A stretch of 64,000 nucleotides of DNA from Cryptomeria japonica (GCF_030272615.1 NC_081406.1:115351783-115415782), one strand, 5' to 3'. Shown: positions 11,061-22,299, counted from the stretch's first letter. Numbers and translations are program-made. The notes: generated by a model from the letters alone, not told the origin.

Positions 11061-13904
11061 TTATGCAAAGGATGGGATCAAAGGGATAGAAGGATGGAAA
11101 ATATGCATTGGATAATGGATAGGGTATTGGAAGAATTGGGCTTCACTAGATGGAAATTAAGGCAAGATCAACATTGGCACACACCTTGATGAGTGGTGGA
11201 TTGATGGAGGAAAAATGGATCTCAGATTGTGAGATTTGGATGGAGGAATAGCTTGGGATTTTGGGACATAAGGGCCCAAAATGGATGAAGAAGGTGATGG
11301 AGGAATAGAAATTTTAGATGCCGAGTTGGATGTTTCTTTAGGATTTTGTGCTTCAAGGAGCCGCTTAGGGATCCACATGGTTTTTTATTTTTCATACTTT
11401 TGTGGTTCATTGGAGTGCATTGCTTGCACAAGGGATTTAGGAACCCATATAGATTTTGACTTTTGTTTTTTAGCAATGGGCCTTTGTGGCCTTTTGGATT
11501 TTTCCTTTTCTTTATAGATCATATTGTTCTTTGTTTTGACATGTCGATTATATTGGACATGTTGATCCTTGCATACATGTGGATTTCTAGACTTATGACT
11601 TTTATACTTGGCATTCAACTAGCTTGGAGGGGGAAAGGAATGCATGGATGGATAGGAATGAAGTGGAGTTATTTTGGATGGATGGAATTTACTCAAGGAT
11701 GTGTACCTTTGTTGATCTTGCATAGAGGAGGAAGGGATATAAGGACCTAAGATGGATGGAAGGGATGATGGGGAAGGTGTATGTTTTGATTTTGATGGAG
11801 GGATACCAATGTCTTGAGAGTGAGTTGTGTAGACATGACCCTTAAGATCTTCTTTGATATGGAGGGGTTCTTTCTTATGGAGATCTACTCCTTTGCCTTT
11901 ATGAATATCTTGACTTGTAGGATACTCTTTTCTTTGGGAAGAAGATGCGAGTCCATTATGAGGTGGATATGATATGAGAGAAATAATGAGATCTTGAAGT
12001 GGATAGGATTGCACCAAAGTGGAAGAACCCATTATGCATGTCGATGGTTCATGAACATCTTGCACTGACATGTTAGAATCATGAGGGGGATTAGGATCAT
12101 GAGGGGGACTAGGATTGTGTAATGGACATGGTTCAATGACAGGCTCTTCAAGAGATGGAATGGGAGAAATAATGGGATCATCAAAAGAAATGTGATCTTG
12201 GAGTGTATATGGAGCATTAAGACAAGGAGATGGAGGAACAAAAGGATCTTCTCGAGGATTTAAAGGAATAATTTGATCTTGACAAGGAGGAAGATCATTA
12301 GAATCCTCTTTAAAGGTGCTTTGCTCTTGACTTTTAATGGGATCATCGGAAAGGATGGAAGGGATATCTTGATCTTTCTTAGGAAGTGGAATGCCAATGG
12401 GATTTGAAAGGACATTGTGTTCTTGGAATGGAAGGGGATCATTTGGGATTGGATGGACTGGGATATCTTGATCTTGCTCAAGGAATGGAGTGTCAATAGG
12501 GCTTTGGATAGGATGGACAAGAATAGGGGAATCATCGTGAGTGTATGGGAACATGGGGTCCTAGTCAACAATTGGATGGGATGATAAGGTTTCGGGATCT
12601 TGACCTTGATTTTCTTTAGGACTCATTTCTTCATGCTCTAAATTATCCTCTTGACATGAGGTTGGACTTTGGATATGCATGAGGGATTCTGACAAGGAAT
12701 CAATGTTTTAGCATGAAGGAAATGCACTTTGAACATTTGTGATGGATTTTGGCAAGGAATCAATGCTTGAACATGAGGAAGAAGGACTTTGAATGGGGTC
12801 CTCTAAAATAGGTAATGGCAATAAAGTGCATGGTGGCATTGGGTCTTGTATTTCTAAAACATGACAAGGATGTGCATCATGAATTGGATTATCTTGGCAA
12901 TCAATTATGGATAGCCCTTGGATAATTGCATCCTTGGGTGTATTATTTGATGAGGACAATATGGAAGGTTCTTGTGAAACTTCTAGAGGTGTAGGGATAG
13001 ATGCCACTAGAGAGTCAATTTGTTTGTGGGGGGATGAGGCATTGCTAGACATAATTGTATTATCTTGATCTTCCTCAAAGAACTCACTTGGTAGTTTCCT
13101 TAAGATCATTGCAATAAAGCCACCTTTCTTTCGAGGTTTTGACATGGTTGTATCTAGAATTTGAACTTGTTTCGCAAGGAGTTGGTTCTGGTCTGATGTC
13201 ATGTTTTGATATTGGACTTGGTTCAATTGTTCCAACATGTTTGAAACTTGGCTTGGTGTGTGCTGCAACCTTTGTTTTTGAATGTTTGGTTGTGGTTGTT
13301 GACATTGATATGTTGATTGAACTTGTTGATATTCCACCATTGGTTGAACTATTTGTTGACATTGTATAGTTGGTTGGACATATTGTTGATATTGGACCAT
13401 TGGTTGTGTTGGTTGTATATGTTGGACCATTGGTTGTGTCTGTTAGAAATGTTGAACAACTGGTTGAACCATTGGTTGTGATGGTTGAAAATGTGATTGA
13501 TAGTAAACACCTTCTTGTTCTTGTTGTGAAGGCACATAATGTTGTTGTCTCTTTTCTTGAAATTGTTTCATCATCTCTATTTGCCAGAGGAGAGCTAGTA
13601 TGTCTGATCATTCAATAGGAGATCTTACATCAATTGGCTCAATTTTTGGATTTTGACCTAGAAATTTTTGAAACATTTTGGACATTTGTGATCTATTCTC
13701 AATGTTTTTCACTCTTTGTTCCAATATCTCCTTTTCTTGAGCTAGTTTCTCCTCTAGTTTTTGTATTTGGAGACTTGTTTCATCATAAAAAGTTTGATCA
13801 ATGTTATTTTCTTGTTGGGTTGGATAGAATTGTGATTACATTGTCAATTGATATGTCAAACTTTGTTGCATCATTGGTGCTTGGAACCTTGTTTCAATAG
13901 ACAT
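11061..13904 (-). pseudogene. Gln/Pro-rich ~947-codon gene of gypsy element 1 (gag-position, family unknown)
   Basis: One minus-strand frame reads from ATG at 13904 to TAA at 11061 with no frameshift and eight internal stops (13836, 13608, 13443, 12708, 12561, 11619, 11385, 11157). Order: a leader; a coiled coil with QIQKLEEKLAQEKEILEQRV (about residues 48-67); a Gln-rich repeat with PMVQYQQ and PTIQCQQ units (about residues 150-210); a long Pro/Ser/Asp-rich segment with PHDPNPPHDSN-type repeats; a Lys-rich stretch (near 11400-11600); and a Pro/Ser-rich tail. No zinc knuckle, protease or polymerase is visible. By position it replaces gag. I do not recognise the family. The frame was probably intact until recently. 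Confidence 0.6.
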
Positions 13905-16030
13905 GTCAATATGCAATGTTTTTGGGATTTTTGATTTTAAAAGGATGATGTATGATATGCAACTAAATGCAACCTAAATAGATGAAAATGCAATCTATGG
14001 CAAGAATGCAACCTATGTTTTTGGTTGTTTTTCAAGATTTTGACAAACTTTTTGGAATGCAAATCTAAAGAAGAGACCCTTAGGAAATTGAAATGATGTC
14101 TAGACCTCAAAGGACAAAAGGACCAAGTGACAAAAGGACAAAATGACAATGTCTCCCCTATATGCTTGGATACTAAGCTAGGTTTGACCAAATGACATTG
14201 ATGAAAAAAAGACAAAAGTTTGATAAGGTCTAGACTTCCTAACAATGACTTAGGGTTTATTCAAAGATTTGGATTACTCAAGTATGACAAACCAAAGTTT
14301 TGACACTATATGCAAAGGGACAATTACTATGCCAACGACCCTAATATGATATGATAATGACCTAAACTTAATGAAGAGACCTAGGGTATGCAAATGCAAA
14401 TGTATGACAATGTCAACCTAAGACAAAACCTAAGGTTGAATTATGAAATGGTATTACTCTAATGCAAGAGGACACATGCAAATGGATGGCCCTTATTAAT
14501 ATGCAAAGGAGTATGATGTAGGTGAAACCTAACCTTGGTAGTTGACAATGAACTTGCAAAATGCAAACCTAGGATGAACCTAAATCTAAGTGACATGAAT
14601 GTTGAGACAAGATTTTGAAAAATGTTTGACAACCATGTTTGAAGGTGTTTTGAACTTTGTTGAATGAAATACTCTTGTGTTTAACCTTGTTTTGAATCAA
14701 TTTGTCTTGTTTTTTAAAATGAGACACAACTCAACTTTTGACAAGTAAAGAAGACAAGATATTTTAACTTAGACTCAAGACAATCATGCTCATTCACACA
14801 TTTCTTATGGTAGGTAAGGACATTAGGTACTTGAGAGGTAGACTCATTATGAAATTCAAGGAGAATACATAGATGCTTGACCCCACGGGCTCCCCTCCAC
14901 GACACTCACTTCTCAGGGCAGCCAAGCATCAGTCCCCATGGAAATCTCCCCATGGCGAACTTAGTATCTCTTCCAAGTATCCGAACTTGTCCTTCTCAAG
15001 CAACTAGAAGGATTTTTGGCCTCTAAATACAAGGTGTTTAATAAGGATTTCTATTAAGCGTTACTCCTTGGTGTCACGCAAGTGTGATTGAGACATAGCC
15101 CCACCAAGATACCAAACAAATGTAGTCGCGCAAGCATGATTTAGACCATGAGGTCCTACTTAGATGTTGATATGAGAAAGAGTTCAAGGGTCATCACTTC
15201 CCAAGTAACTACAATTCCCATGTAACCCTTCCTTCAAAGCTTTCGCCCATCAGGTATTTATTTATAGTGAGTTAGAATGCCAAGGTACTCTAGCTGTGCT
15301 CACTTTGGGTCATTCCCTTCTCACGATTGTCACTTGCTTGCAAAAGAAAGCAAATGGTTAGGAAGGTAGGCCCTCTAAAGGTAACAAACAATCCAAGACA
15401 TGAGAATGGTATCGAAGATCTGGATTTTTGATCACCCTAAGAAAGATGAGAGCATACTCTCCTACTCCAATGTCAAACTCGACAATCAAAGAAAAAACAC
15501 GTTCATTCCATCCTACTTAGCAATCATACTAGTGCCTAATTATGAATTACAAACACAAAGTTTAGTTGGAGTACAAGGCAACCTGCAAAATCACCAAGTC
15601 AGAAGTTTGATTTGTTTGATCTTTGACTAGCGAACCTACATAAAATTTTTTAGTAGTTTCATTTTTGTCTTTGTCATGCATAATGCCAAAGTGCTACATA
15701 GAGGATCAGTACCAAAGAAAAACCAAAATGTAGAAACAGAATGCAAAACAAAGTAATTTGCAAGTAAAAACACTGATTTTTACCTTTGTTTCTAGCCTTA
15801 CACAGGCGCAGAATGCAGTAACACAAGTGCAGAATGAAGTAACACAGGCACAGGTCCCTTTGACATAGGCGCAGAAGTCCTTGACACAGGCGCACATTGC
15901 TTGACACAAGCATAGATTGCTCCTACACAGGCGCAAAAGTTCTTAGAAAGCCCTGAATTACCTCGTTTCTTGGGTTTTTTACCTACAAATCATCTCAAAA
16001 GCACTCAAAAGCATGGTTAGTGGGTTAGTT
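13905..16030 (-). other. 5' leader of gypsy element 1
   Basis: This is a 2.1 kb untranslated leader between the PBS and the Gln/Pro-rich gene. It contains a GC-rich island (14876-14965) in which gatgcttg (near 14872) pairs with caagcatc (near 14920), a possible packaging/dimerisation fold. The 21-bp minisatellite at 15800-15946 also lies here. No coding domain is seen. Confidence 0.5.
15800..15946 (-). repeat. 21-bp minisatellite, 7 units, Cys-rich if translated
   Basis: The unit is acacaggcgcagaatgcagta with variants, seven times. On the minus strand one frame reads heptads of the type FCACV plus two residues. Related words form the hairpin at 6613-6643. Because 21 is a multiple of 3 all frames stay open, so the Cys-rich reading may be a by-product. 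Confidence 0.8.
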
Positions 16031-16046
16031 CACATCGGGTTCACCA
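16031..16046 (-). other. Primer-binding-site candidate of gypsy element 1
   Basis: On the minus strand TGGTGAACCCGATGTG starts 5 nt after the end of the 5' LTR. The same core TGGTGAACCCGA occurs at 45553-45567, beside gypsy element 2. I cannot name the tRNA. Confidence 0.6.
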
Positions 16047-16384
16047 ATTAATGTTGATAGGAAATGTGGAAATCATCAAAGCAAGTAGCAAATTAGCCTA
16101 GCTCAATCATGAAAACTAGAATGCAGTGATAACAAAAGCTACAAACATTCAATAGAGATATGGAAATGAAACATTCAATTCAAACGCAAACCATCACAAA
16201 TGCGGATGTCTCCTCCATGATTCTCCATTGTCCTTCTTTCTCCTTCAAATTGCTTTGTTTTGTGGATCTCACCTTCAAGTGCATAAGCATGAAGTGAAAG
16301 CAAGATTGACAAGATGAGATGACAACATAAGGGTACTAGAAGCGTGATTGATTTGACCAGGGGATTTGATTGAAGAAATTCATC

Positions 16385-16394
16385 CAATTTATAG
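16385..16394 (-). promoter_or_regulatory. LTR TATA box, gypsy element 1
   Basis: CTATAAATTG on the minus strand lies about 1.16 kb into the LTR. It is kept in the 3' LTR (near 4895-4912) and in the solo LTR (CTATAAATTGG, near 53885-53900), which supports a real promoter with a long U3. Confidence 0.6.
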
Positions 16395-17049
16395 ACAAAT
16401 TGGAGAAAAGACAAGACTAGCATGAATTTGATTCGAATGGAAATTTCAAATCAAGAATGACAAATATGAAAAATTATGACAAATTGACACTTTCTATGCG
16501 AAATTGATTGCTTGACAATTATGACAAATTGCTATGTCAAAATTGATTGATTGACAATTATGACAAAATATGACAAATTTGCTATGTCATTCCCATGAAA
16601 TTAGGAGAAATAGGAGAAATTAGATGAATTAGAAATTAGGAGATTTGAAAATTGATGAAAATTAGAAAATTAGGAATTAGGAGAAATTAGTAAATTGGAA
16701 TATTAGGTAAATTAATTAATAATTTTTCATTCATTAATTAATTCACAAAGAGAGGAAGAATTAGTTAGCCAATTAAATAAATATTTAATTGTGACAAGAA
16801 GACTTAGGATAAATAAACTATTTAACCTAGAGGAAGAAAGGACAAACAAGGTTAAATGAATAAATCATGAAACCCTAAAAGATGAATTAGCAATGTAAGG
16901 ATGACAATTAGGTCTTGACAAAGGATAATTGATATCGATTCGATTTGATCATGATTCTGACTGACAAAGGGACCATGCTGACAAATGATTTGATTGATAA
17001 ATGCCCCAATTGACGAGGAACAATGACTAAATGATCCAAATTGGCATGA

Positions 17050-17262
17050 TTGAGAAAGATGACAATCGATGACAAATTGATCGCAAAATGACAAAATTGA
17101 CAAGAGGACAAGGATCGATGACAAAATAGATTGCAAAATGACAAGATTGAAAATGACCTCGATCGATGACAAATCGATCGCAAGATGACAAGATTGAAAA
17201 TGACAACGATCGATGACAAATCGATTGCAAGATTGACCAAAGGACAAGATTGAAAGAGGACA
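17050..17262 (-). repeat. 47-bp minisatellite inside LTR, 4 units
   Basis: Units of about 46-48 bp contain atcgatgacaaatcgat followed by gcaagatgacaagattg. The partner LTR has about three units near 5577-5730. The extra unit accounts for the LTR length difference. Confidence 0.75.
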
Positions 17263-17564
17263 AAATCCTAATTAGGATGATGATGTCCAAAATGATGCAC
17301 AAATGAGCACGCACATTGATGCGACAGGATAAGATTGACCAAAATCATGACTGAAGATTGTTGTCGACAAGACCAAATTTGAGAGCGAGATCAATGAATA
17401 ATGCAGAAGAAGGACTCGATGCTTGTAAATGATAAAAACCAAGTGCATGACATAGGAGAAATGTTAATGCGACGCAAAAACCCTAAAATTAAGGCAATGC
17501 GCAAATGTTAAAGTATGATTCCGCAAGCATTGACCATTTTTAGACGTCTACAGGTACATACCCA

Positions 17565-18064
17565 NNNNNNNNNNNNNNNNNNNNNNNNNNNNNNNNNNNN
17601 NNNNNNNNNNNNNNNNNNNNNNNNNNNNNNNNNNNNNNNNNNNNNNNNNNNNNNNNNNNNNNNNNNNNNNNNNNNNNNNNNNNNNNNNNNNNNNNNNNNN
17701 NNNNNNNNNNNNNNNNNNNNNNNNNNNNNNNNNNNNNNNNNNNNNNNNNNNNNNNNNNNNNNNNNNNNNNNNNNNNNNNNNNNNNNNNNNNNNNNNNNNN
17801 NNNNNNNNNNNNNNNNNNNNNNNNNNNNNNNNNNNNNNNNNNNNNNNNNNNNNNNNNNNNNNNNNNNNNNNNNNNNNNNNNNNNNNNNNNNNNNNNNNNN
17901 NNNNNNNNNNNNNNNNNNNNNNNNNNNNNNNNNNNNNNNNNNNNNNNNNNNNNNNNNNNNNNNNNNNNNNNNNNNNNNNNNNNNNNNNNNNNNNNNNNNN
18001 NNNNNNNNNNNNNNNNNNNNNNNNNNNNNNNNNNNNNNNNNNNNNNNNNNNNNNNNNNNNNNNN
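17565..18064. other. Assembly gap (500 N)
   Basis: Exactly 500 N, a conventional placeholder length. It falls at the hinge of the inverted repeat, so true size and content are unknown. Confidence 1.
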
Positions 18065-19979
18065 ATTTAAAGCTATGAATAGAACATCATACAACAAGAC
18101 TCCAAGCAAACAAACAATGAGGCTTCACTAAAACGCAAGTATAAGAGCTTGATCTAACCCTAAGAGTACTGCCTAAGTTCTAAAACATATGATGCTATTA
18201 AATTTGCAAGGTTATAAGACTAATCTCGATTGTGACTATAAGAATTACACACTTGATTTCTTTCATGGGTATGTATCGTTCCAAGTTGTTTGACAAGTGA
18301 CGATCATCATATACTACCATTTCCATGCATACAACAAACTTTAATTTCTTTAGGTGACAGATGTTGTGTAACAACATGGGAACTCTTGCATACCCACCAC
18401 TATCATTCTATAGGACATCATCTATGTTACTTTCCCTCTTTCTCTTCCTACCTGTTGTTTTCTTTTGAAAAACATATTGCAGGTACTTTGACTCATCATG
18501 TTGCTTTGTTGACACTATTTTCCACATCTACTCTGCACATTAAAAACACATTTGAGAAGAATATTGCTATAGGTTTCCTTGCTTGTCATGGTAATACACC
18601 TATAGTTCAATTTCAAACCCTATTCCTCCTATTCAATATACACACAAAAATCCACCAGTCAATTTTTTTAGGAGAGGATACATGATAAAAATCAAAGAGG
18701 AAGTTGCAGATAAGAAATAAATTCACTTACTTCTATAGAAGTGCAGACACAATTGTAGTGGGGTATGGAGGGAGAGAAGAAGAGAAAGAGGGATGGGGTA
18801 TGGAGGAAGGGAGAAGGGGAGAGAGAAAGAGAGAGAGATAGAGACCTTGTATGCGTTTGAGAGGGGGAGACAATACACTTACATGTGTATATATATGTTT
18901 AATATATTATATATATACATACATTATATGTATTTAAACATATTATATATACAATCTCATATTATACACATATTATATATTACATATATTATATGTATAT
19001 ACACATATTATACATAGAATATCATATTATACAATAGCACGTATGCGTTGTTTATAGAGAAACAAGCATGTATGTGCTGCTTACACTATAAGTACCCCCG
19101 TACACGCTTTTAACTATTTAGGCTTGGAAATAGGCCTGGATGACAAAGCTACGGATTAGAAGTTTGATTTCCCTCCATTTCTCTCATTTTTGACGTGTTT
19201 TATTTTATCAACTTGGTTTATCGACTTTGTCATCATCAAGTTTACACTTCATAAAGTGGGTATTTCTAAAATTGCAACCATATTTTCACCCATCTTCTCA
19301 GCTTTCTAACCATATAATATGTTTTTAATTTGAACAACAATAACATATTATTATTGAATATCTTTTACTAGTGTCTCCATAGTTCTCATAGACATAGGTG
19401 CACCATTTTTTGAATAACTTTTGATATACTTATCCAAATTTTAAAAAATTTATACATTATTGTAGTACACTTGATTCTTTACAATTTTAAAAAAAATATT
19501 TGTATTTTCAATTTGTTTAGTGCAACTTATGCTTCACGCACAAATAGGTACCTAATTTTCAGGATGTGCTCGATTGGAAAAATCATAAAAAACAAAATAC
19601 TCAACAAAAAATTACAAAAAATACACATCTTCTAATGCTCACTCTTAAACATCTTTCTACCAAAGGATTTGTCAAAATACTAAATCTAACTATGAATTTT
19701 TTGATGCGCACGTCAAACACTATGTTATGTTTTTCAGAAAAAATCAGGGTCAGTTTTTTGTGCGCGAAGGATTTGACCCCCTTAATCTTATCCAATTTTG
19801 AAAAAGTTTAGTAGTTTGGAAACTAGATTTAGAGTACTACAATATTTGTTCTTTGATTATCTTCATATCTTGAGTGGATGACTTTAAAAAAATTTCTCCA
19901 AGTTCAGGTTCACCTAATTTCAGAAAAAAAGTGCCCACTTATACCCCGCTTTTTGACCACCATCTTTGTGCACTTACCC
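18065..19979 (-). repeat. Right arm of long inverted repeat
   Basis: 18273-19979 is the mirror of 2839-4566; 18065-18272 should mirror the part of the left arm lost in the gap. The outer end reads (complement) GGGTAAGTGCACAAAGATGG. The arm is not interrupted here, which shows that the gypsy element at 4567 inserted after the inverted repeat formed. Confidence 0.75.
18290..18685 (+). other. Open frame conserved in both inverted-repeat arms (right copy)
   Basis: This 131-codon frame starts MTSDDHHILPFP and ends FLGEDT, homologous to the minus frame at 4154-4560. No domain is recognised. It may be a relic of a transposon or captured gene carried by the arms, or chance. Confidence 0.25.
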
Positions 19980-20380
19980 TAAAAATCTTAATAAAGTAAC
20001 TTCATCATAAATTCAAATAAATGCCTTCTCTGACTGTTGTGCAACTAGTAATGGTAACTGATAAAAATCACCATGAATGCTCGATAAATTGATAAAAGAG
20101 GAAACACTTGAGCAACACTTGAATTTGCAGGCGAGCATTTTTACAAAAGGAGGTCTTTTTAGAATATGTGAACAACAAGAAAGATTTGTCATATCAATAA
20201 TTTCAAATCTTAATTGCACTGGCATATCACTCGAAATCTTAAGTAAAATGAACTAATTGTCATATAATCATTACTCCTTGTCCTTGATTTTGCTAAGACA
20301 TCAATTCTCCCCTTATTTAATAAGAACTCTCAAACCGGCCTTCCCAAGTTACTCAGGCTTATTAAAAGTGAATTTCAGAC
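19980..20380. other. Unassigned sequence
   Basis: Nothing is recognised. A 70-codon minus frame (20013-20225) includes GDFYQLPLLVAQQ, faintly like helicase text but too short to assign. Confidence 0.4.
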
Positions 20381-20902
20381 ATGGATACCTCAATTAGATT
20401 GATAAGTGTTAAAAGGAAGATGGCTTTCTACGGAGTGAACATGAAGGATGGGCTGAGAAGGATTATCCGTCTCCCTCATGAGGTGGTGATTTATGTCATC
20501 AAAAGAGTTTTAGGGCATGAATATGTCAATAATGAGGACCACACTAGGGCCAACCAGGATATAGCAGCCATGTTCCTAGTTGTGACAATGTATTTGGTGA
20601 AGGATAGAGAGGTCATGGCTGTCCTATGTAGGGATGTCTTCAATGCAACCATTATGGGGGAGATGGAGAGGGTTCTTGTCAATATCAGTGATGAACTAAC
20701 CATCCCAAGGCCTAAGCATTATGACATCTTGATCATTAACAATAACCCGGTGCCCAGGAAGCATATTCTGGTTATTGAAGACCCATCTACCTTCAATGCC
20801 AGAACTGATGAAATCCATAGGAGCCTTGCATTCCTCCTCTTCCTTTTTCACCTTCGCGCTCCAAGAAAGGACTCATGGTTTGAAGATTACTTGAAACTGT
20901 AG
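20381..20902 (+). CDS. Unrecognised 173-residue protein
   Basis: An intact ATG-to-stop frame reads MDTSIRLISVKRK at its start and WFEDYLKL at its end. Composition is globular: a mixed alpha/beta-like charge pattern, hydrophobic stretches AAMFLVVTMYLV and AFLLFLFHL, and no low complexity. No motif or family is recognised. It is followed by ~1 kb that ends in a LINE-like tail, so it may be part of a retroposon or a retroposed gene fragment. It is the longest uninterrupted frame here without an obvious LTR-element domain outside the larger elements. Confidence 0.4.
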   Translation: MDTSIRLISVKRKMAFYGVNMKDGLRRIIRLPHEVVIYVIKRVLGHEYVNNEDHTRANQDIAAMFLVVTMYLVKDREVMAVLCRDVFNATIMGEMERVLVNISDELTIPRPKHYDILIINNNPVPRKHILVIEDPSTFNARTDEIHRSLAFLLFLFHLRAPRKDSWFEDYLKL

Positions 20903-21899
20903 GGTATTGAGCTAGATGGGGAGCCTGTTAGCTCAGACTCCCAAGGACAAATGGATTAACTCACCGCCTTGCCTCCTTGAAGACCCATAATTTTTTTTGA
21001 TCTGGTGATATTCGATTTCCACCACCCTGTTGTTACTTTGGTATACAACTCCTTTCTTTGGTTAGGTCTAGGATATAGTATAGTTGATACAGAGGTCTCT
21101 CTAACCTATTAGCCTCCGCTAAGTAATATGGGCAAGATATGCTTCATTGGTTCTTTTTTTTTTTTTTTTGTTTTGTTGTGTCTGCTATATTTTCAAATTT
21201 GATTAGGCAGTAAAGACATCTATAGCATCCAGACCTTGATAATTAATCGAACTGTGTTTTTTTGGTAGGAATAATATCCCGTTGGATTAAGACTAAAAAT
21301 TGTATAGAATGGGGTTTTTATGAAAGATGAAATACAAGAATTATATTCATATGAAGTTATATGCTCTGTATTGGTCACTTGTGGACAAATGGTCTATGAA
21401 TCATAGCTAAAATTATATAATTCTCCTAGTCTTGGGATAAATCTTTGGAATTATGTGACCTGACTGGAGCATTTTCTGATTATCATCATGGCATCCACTA
21501 TAATATGGCGGTCCATTTCAAAGTGTTGCTTGATTTCAGACTAACATATGTTGACATGGTAATTCAAGATGTTTGCAAACTTTTAGAGTGGATGGTGTTG
21601 TGTGTTTTTTTTTTTGGATGGTTGGTCTATTTTGCAGGGCAAGGATACTAGGAGGGAATGATAGTATCTTTCAAGCCTCAACCCAGGATCTATATCTGAG
21701 AGAAACTATAAATCTTCTAGAACTTTCATAAATTCCACAACATTTGTATAATTTTCACGTTCATATTTCAATGGGAATATTGCCAAGCAATGTAAAGTAG
21801 AAATACCATCATAAGATTTTGTACTTTTCCTAGGAAGTTAATCTTCCTTGGGCTAGACTAATGGTTTTCTTGCCTCGGTTCTTTCCTACTAGTGCCCAC
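20903..21899. other. Unassigned, possible LINE 3' region
   Basis: No domain is seen. It contains a T-run (21152-21169) and otherwise AT-rich text leading into the tail at 21900. Confidence 0.4.
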
Positions 21900-21990
21900 A
21901 CTGAACCGAGATGTAAAATACTTTAAATCAATAAAATTTTCTGGCCCTTGGCCTATTACCTATAAAAAAAATTAAAAAAATATATAATAT
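21900..21990 (+). repeat. LINE-like 3' tail
   Basis: aatcaataaaattttctgg, then ccttggcctattacctat, then an A-rich run. Plant L1-type elements commonly end in a similar 'ccttggcc...ttacc' word plus poly(A). There is no upstream RT to confirm it, so this is an inference from style. Confidence 0.35.
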
Positions 21991-22136
21991 TATACATCTG
22001 CTAATAAAATAATTAATTTTTATAAATAAAAAAAATATTTAAATAATAAATAATTTACAAACAAAAATATTAGGATCAATTTTTTATATCATTTCCACAA
22101 GTACCTAATTTCTTTAAGAGAATAGCCAAACAATTA

Positions 22137-22299
22137 TATAGTCATTCTTTTAGTCATTTATTTAGAATTTCTCTATCATCTATCAAATTAGTCATTTATT
22201 TAGTCATTCATAGAGTTTTTATAAAAAATTACTAAAATTTGGTCTCGTGACTAAAACTTTTGGTCACGTAGTCATTGATTAGCCATATTTCTACTAGTG
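22137..22299 (-). mobile_element. CACTA-like terminus
   Basis: The outer end (complement) reads CACTAGTAGAAATATGGC, close to CACTA-transposon termini. Inside it are subterminal direct repeats of tagtcatttatttag and a gtcac word in both orientations (22238-22270). Immediately outside, copia LTR sequence starts in mid-LTR. The other terminus was not found. Confidence 0.45.

Larger units (their letters stand above)
4567..17552 (-). mobile_element. Gypsy-like LTR element 1, ~13 kb, no pol, with antisense PMD gene
   Basis: The element is bounded by two near-identical LTRs (4567-6029 and 16052-17552). On the minus strand, a PBS-like site lies 5 nt after the 5' LTR and a polypurine tract abuts the 3' LTR. 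The 10 kb interior holds a ~947-codon Gln/Pro-rich frame in sense and a plant-mobile-domain pseudogene in antisense. I see no protease, RT, RNase H or integrase. It is therefore non-autonomous (LARD-like) and must have used enzymes in trans. It sits inside the left arm of the inverted repeat. The LTRs differ by a few percent by eye, so insertion is not ancient. Confidence 0.8.
16052..17552 (-). repeat. 5' LTR of gypsy element 1
   Basis: This LTR is 1,501 bp and partner of 4567-6029. On the minus strand it starts TGTAGACGTCTAAAAATGG and ends in CCTATCAACA. It carries a conserved TATA (16385-16394) and a 47-bp minisatellite (17050-17262). Confidence 0.9.

Noticed and set aside
13139-13618. Val-rich plus-strand frames
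   Set aside because: Antisense shadow of the Gln-rich repeat (CAA/CCA codons read as TTG/TGG/GTT).
15706-15936. Cys-rich secreted peptide on the minus strand
   Set aside because: It is translation of a 21-bp minisatellite, open because 21 is a multiple of three; no credible signal peptide or conserved flanks.
17515-18109. Open frames across the N gap
   Set aside because: They consist of unknown residues only.
2830-19988. Mutator or Harbinger assignment of the inverted repeat
   Set aside because: No 9-bp or 3-bp duplication is visible at the outer ends and no transposase is present, so the class was left open.
20013-20225. PIF1-like helicase fragment (GDFYQLP word)
   Set aside because: One short word in a 70-codon frame without Walker motifs is insufficient.
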